5,141 nt of DNA from Acidimicrobiales bacterium (lineage in GTDB: Bacteria; Actinomycetota; Acidimicrobiia; Acidimicrobiales; SZUA-35): contig JABDJU010000221.1 of NCBI GenBank assembly GCA_013003325.1, positions 1 through 5,141 on the forward strand, in the 5' to 3' direction. Shown here piece by piece: positions 4,660-5,141 of the stretch. Position 1 is the stretch's first letter. Each line of letters begins with the position of its first letter. A program made the position numbers and the translations under genes. Under the pieces are notes generated by a model. That model did not search any database and was not told the DNA's origin. It was given only the letters and a program-made list of their open reading frames with translations.

Positions 4660-5141
4660 TCAGACGACAACCACGCCGGCGTCGGGGATGACCTCCAACG
4701 ACAGCCGACGAGCGCGGCCTCGAGCCATCCCGTCGATCCACACCGGAGTGGGGCGGTCAAACCCGTACTCGAAGGCCGCCGTCCTGGTCGCCCGCAGCCG
4801 CGGGTGCGGCAGATGGCTTCCGGTTGCGGCCCGGCGGCGGGCCATCAACCGCTGCTGCCACGGCAGTGAACCCGTGGTCACATCGACGAGGCCATCGTTG
4901 GGATGTGACCTCGGTCCGAGATAGAGCCGGCCGACCCACGCCGCGTTCATCGCCACGAGGAACTGGCCCCGCCACAAGGCATTGTGGGCAATCACGTGGG
5001 CGACGCTGGTGAAGCGTCGATCGTCGTCGAGGCGCACGTCGACCAGATCGATGGGATAGGCAAGGGGCGAGACCCCGGGTCGTGCGCCGCCTCCCAGCGT
5101 AGTGAGCACATCGCCGCCGCTGAGCGTGCACGGGGCAGAAC
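4660..5141 (-). CDS. YegS/DagK-type diacylglycerol (lipid) kinase family protein, C-terminal part (5' truncated)
   Basis: About 160 residues are visible; the frame is open through the right edge, so the N-terminal nucleotide-binding part is missing. A GTG at 5109 could be read as a start, but family-like sequence continues upstream (TLSGGDVLTTLG), so it is treated as internal. The segment SGGDVLTTLGGG resembles the GTGNDxxRxLG region, YPIDLVDV matches the conserved strand before the second domain, and FLVAMNAAWVGRLYLGPRSHPNDGLVDV (about 4879-4963) matches the xxVxNxxxxGGxxxxPxAxxxDGLLDV core of the C-terminal beta domain. RRRAATGSHLPHP and WIDG follow as in actinobacterial relatives. These enzymes phosphorylate diacylglycerol or related lipids with ATP at the inner membrane face. 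The typical GTGND is altered here (SGGD), so catalytic competence and substrate cannot be judged without the missing part. An 81-base gap with a hairpin separates it from the ThyX-like gene. Confidence 0.82.
   Translation of the reverse strand, partial: SAPCTLSGGDVLTTLGGGARPGVSPLAYPIDLVDVRLDDDRRFTSVAHVIAHNALWRGQFLVAMNAAWVGRLYLGPRSHPNDGLVDVTTGSLPWQQRLMARRRAATGSHLPHPRLRATRTAAFEYGFDRPTPVWIDGMARGRARRLSLEVIPDAGVVVV

Noticed and set aside
4660..5109. Complete 149-residue gene starting at GTG 5109
   Set aside because: The frame stays open to the window edge and the residues before GTG continue the lipid-kinase pattern, so the gene is truncated by the window and does not start there.

Overview
The window is GC-rich bacterial DNA that looks actinobacterial, and within that perhaps Acidimicrobiia. 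The evidence is the strong G/C preference at third codon positions, a DUF4193-like zinc-ribbon protein, a small protein with a C-terminal module of the LPIxGYDxLTAxxI type (known from actinobacterial hypothetical proteins), a secreted LysM plus transglycosylase enzyme, and a start codon that appears to lack a Shine-Dalgarno sequence. The class-level guess is inference; no rRNA or tRNA is present to test it.

Layout from left to right. Positions 2-193 hold the acidic, repetitive C-terminal tail of a plus-strand gene whose body lies outside the window. All other genes are on the minus strand, so transcription runs from right to left. From the right edge these are: the C-terminal part of a YegS/DagK-type lipid kinase (4660-5141), a tandem-domain ThyX-like protein (2977-4578), a secreted two-LysM lytic transglycosylase (1915-2826), an extremely acidic DUF4193-like protein (1334-1804), a Lys/Ala-linker protein (737-1315) and a GNAT acetyltransferase (263-736). 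The last three are packed with gaps of 18 and 0 bases and have recognisable Shine-Dalgarno sequences, so they very probably form one transcript.

The non-coding stretches are short (69, 110, 150 and 81 bases) and three of them hold structure. The 150-base gap upstream of the transglycosylase contains an array of about five 9-bp boxes at 16-18 bp spacing. The 110-base gap upstream of the DUF4193-like gene contains a perfect 7+2+7 dyad. The 81-base gap upstream of the ThyX-like gene contains a GC hairpin followed by a possible -10 box placed for leaderless initiation at GTG. No stretch over 300 bases lacks a gene.

The most interesting item is the ThyX-like protein. It has two ThyX-related halves that have each lost a different part of the canonical signature: the N-half keeps the S/R substrate-loop residues and the C-half keeps RHR and the NxR...LR arginines. 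This suggests one composite active site per fused chain, or a changed function. Next is the three-gene unit encoding a polyacidic zinc-ribbon protein, a polybasic-linker protein and an acetyltransferase, whose charge complementarity and coupling hint at a joint function. No CRISPR array, insertion sequence, phage gene or RNA gene was seen.
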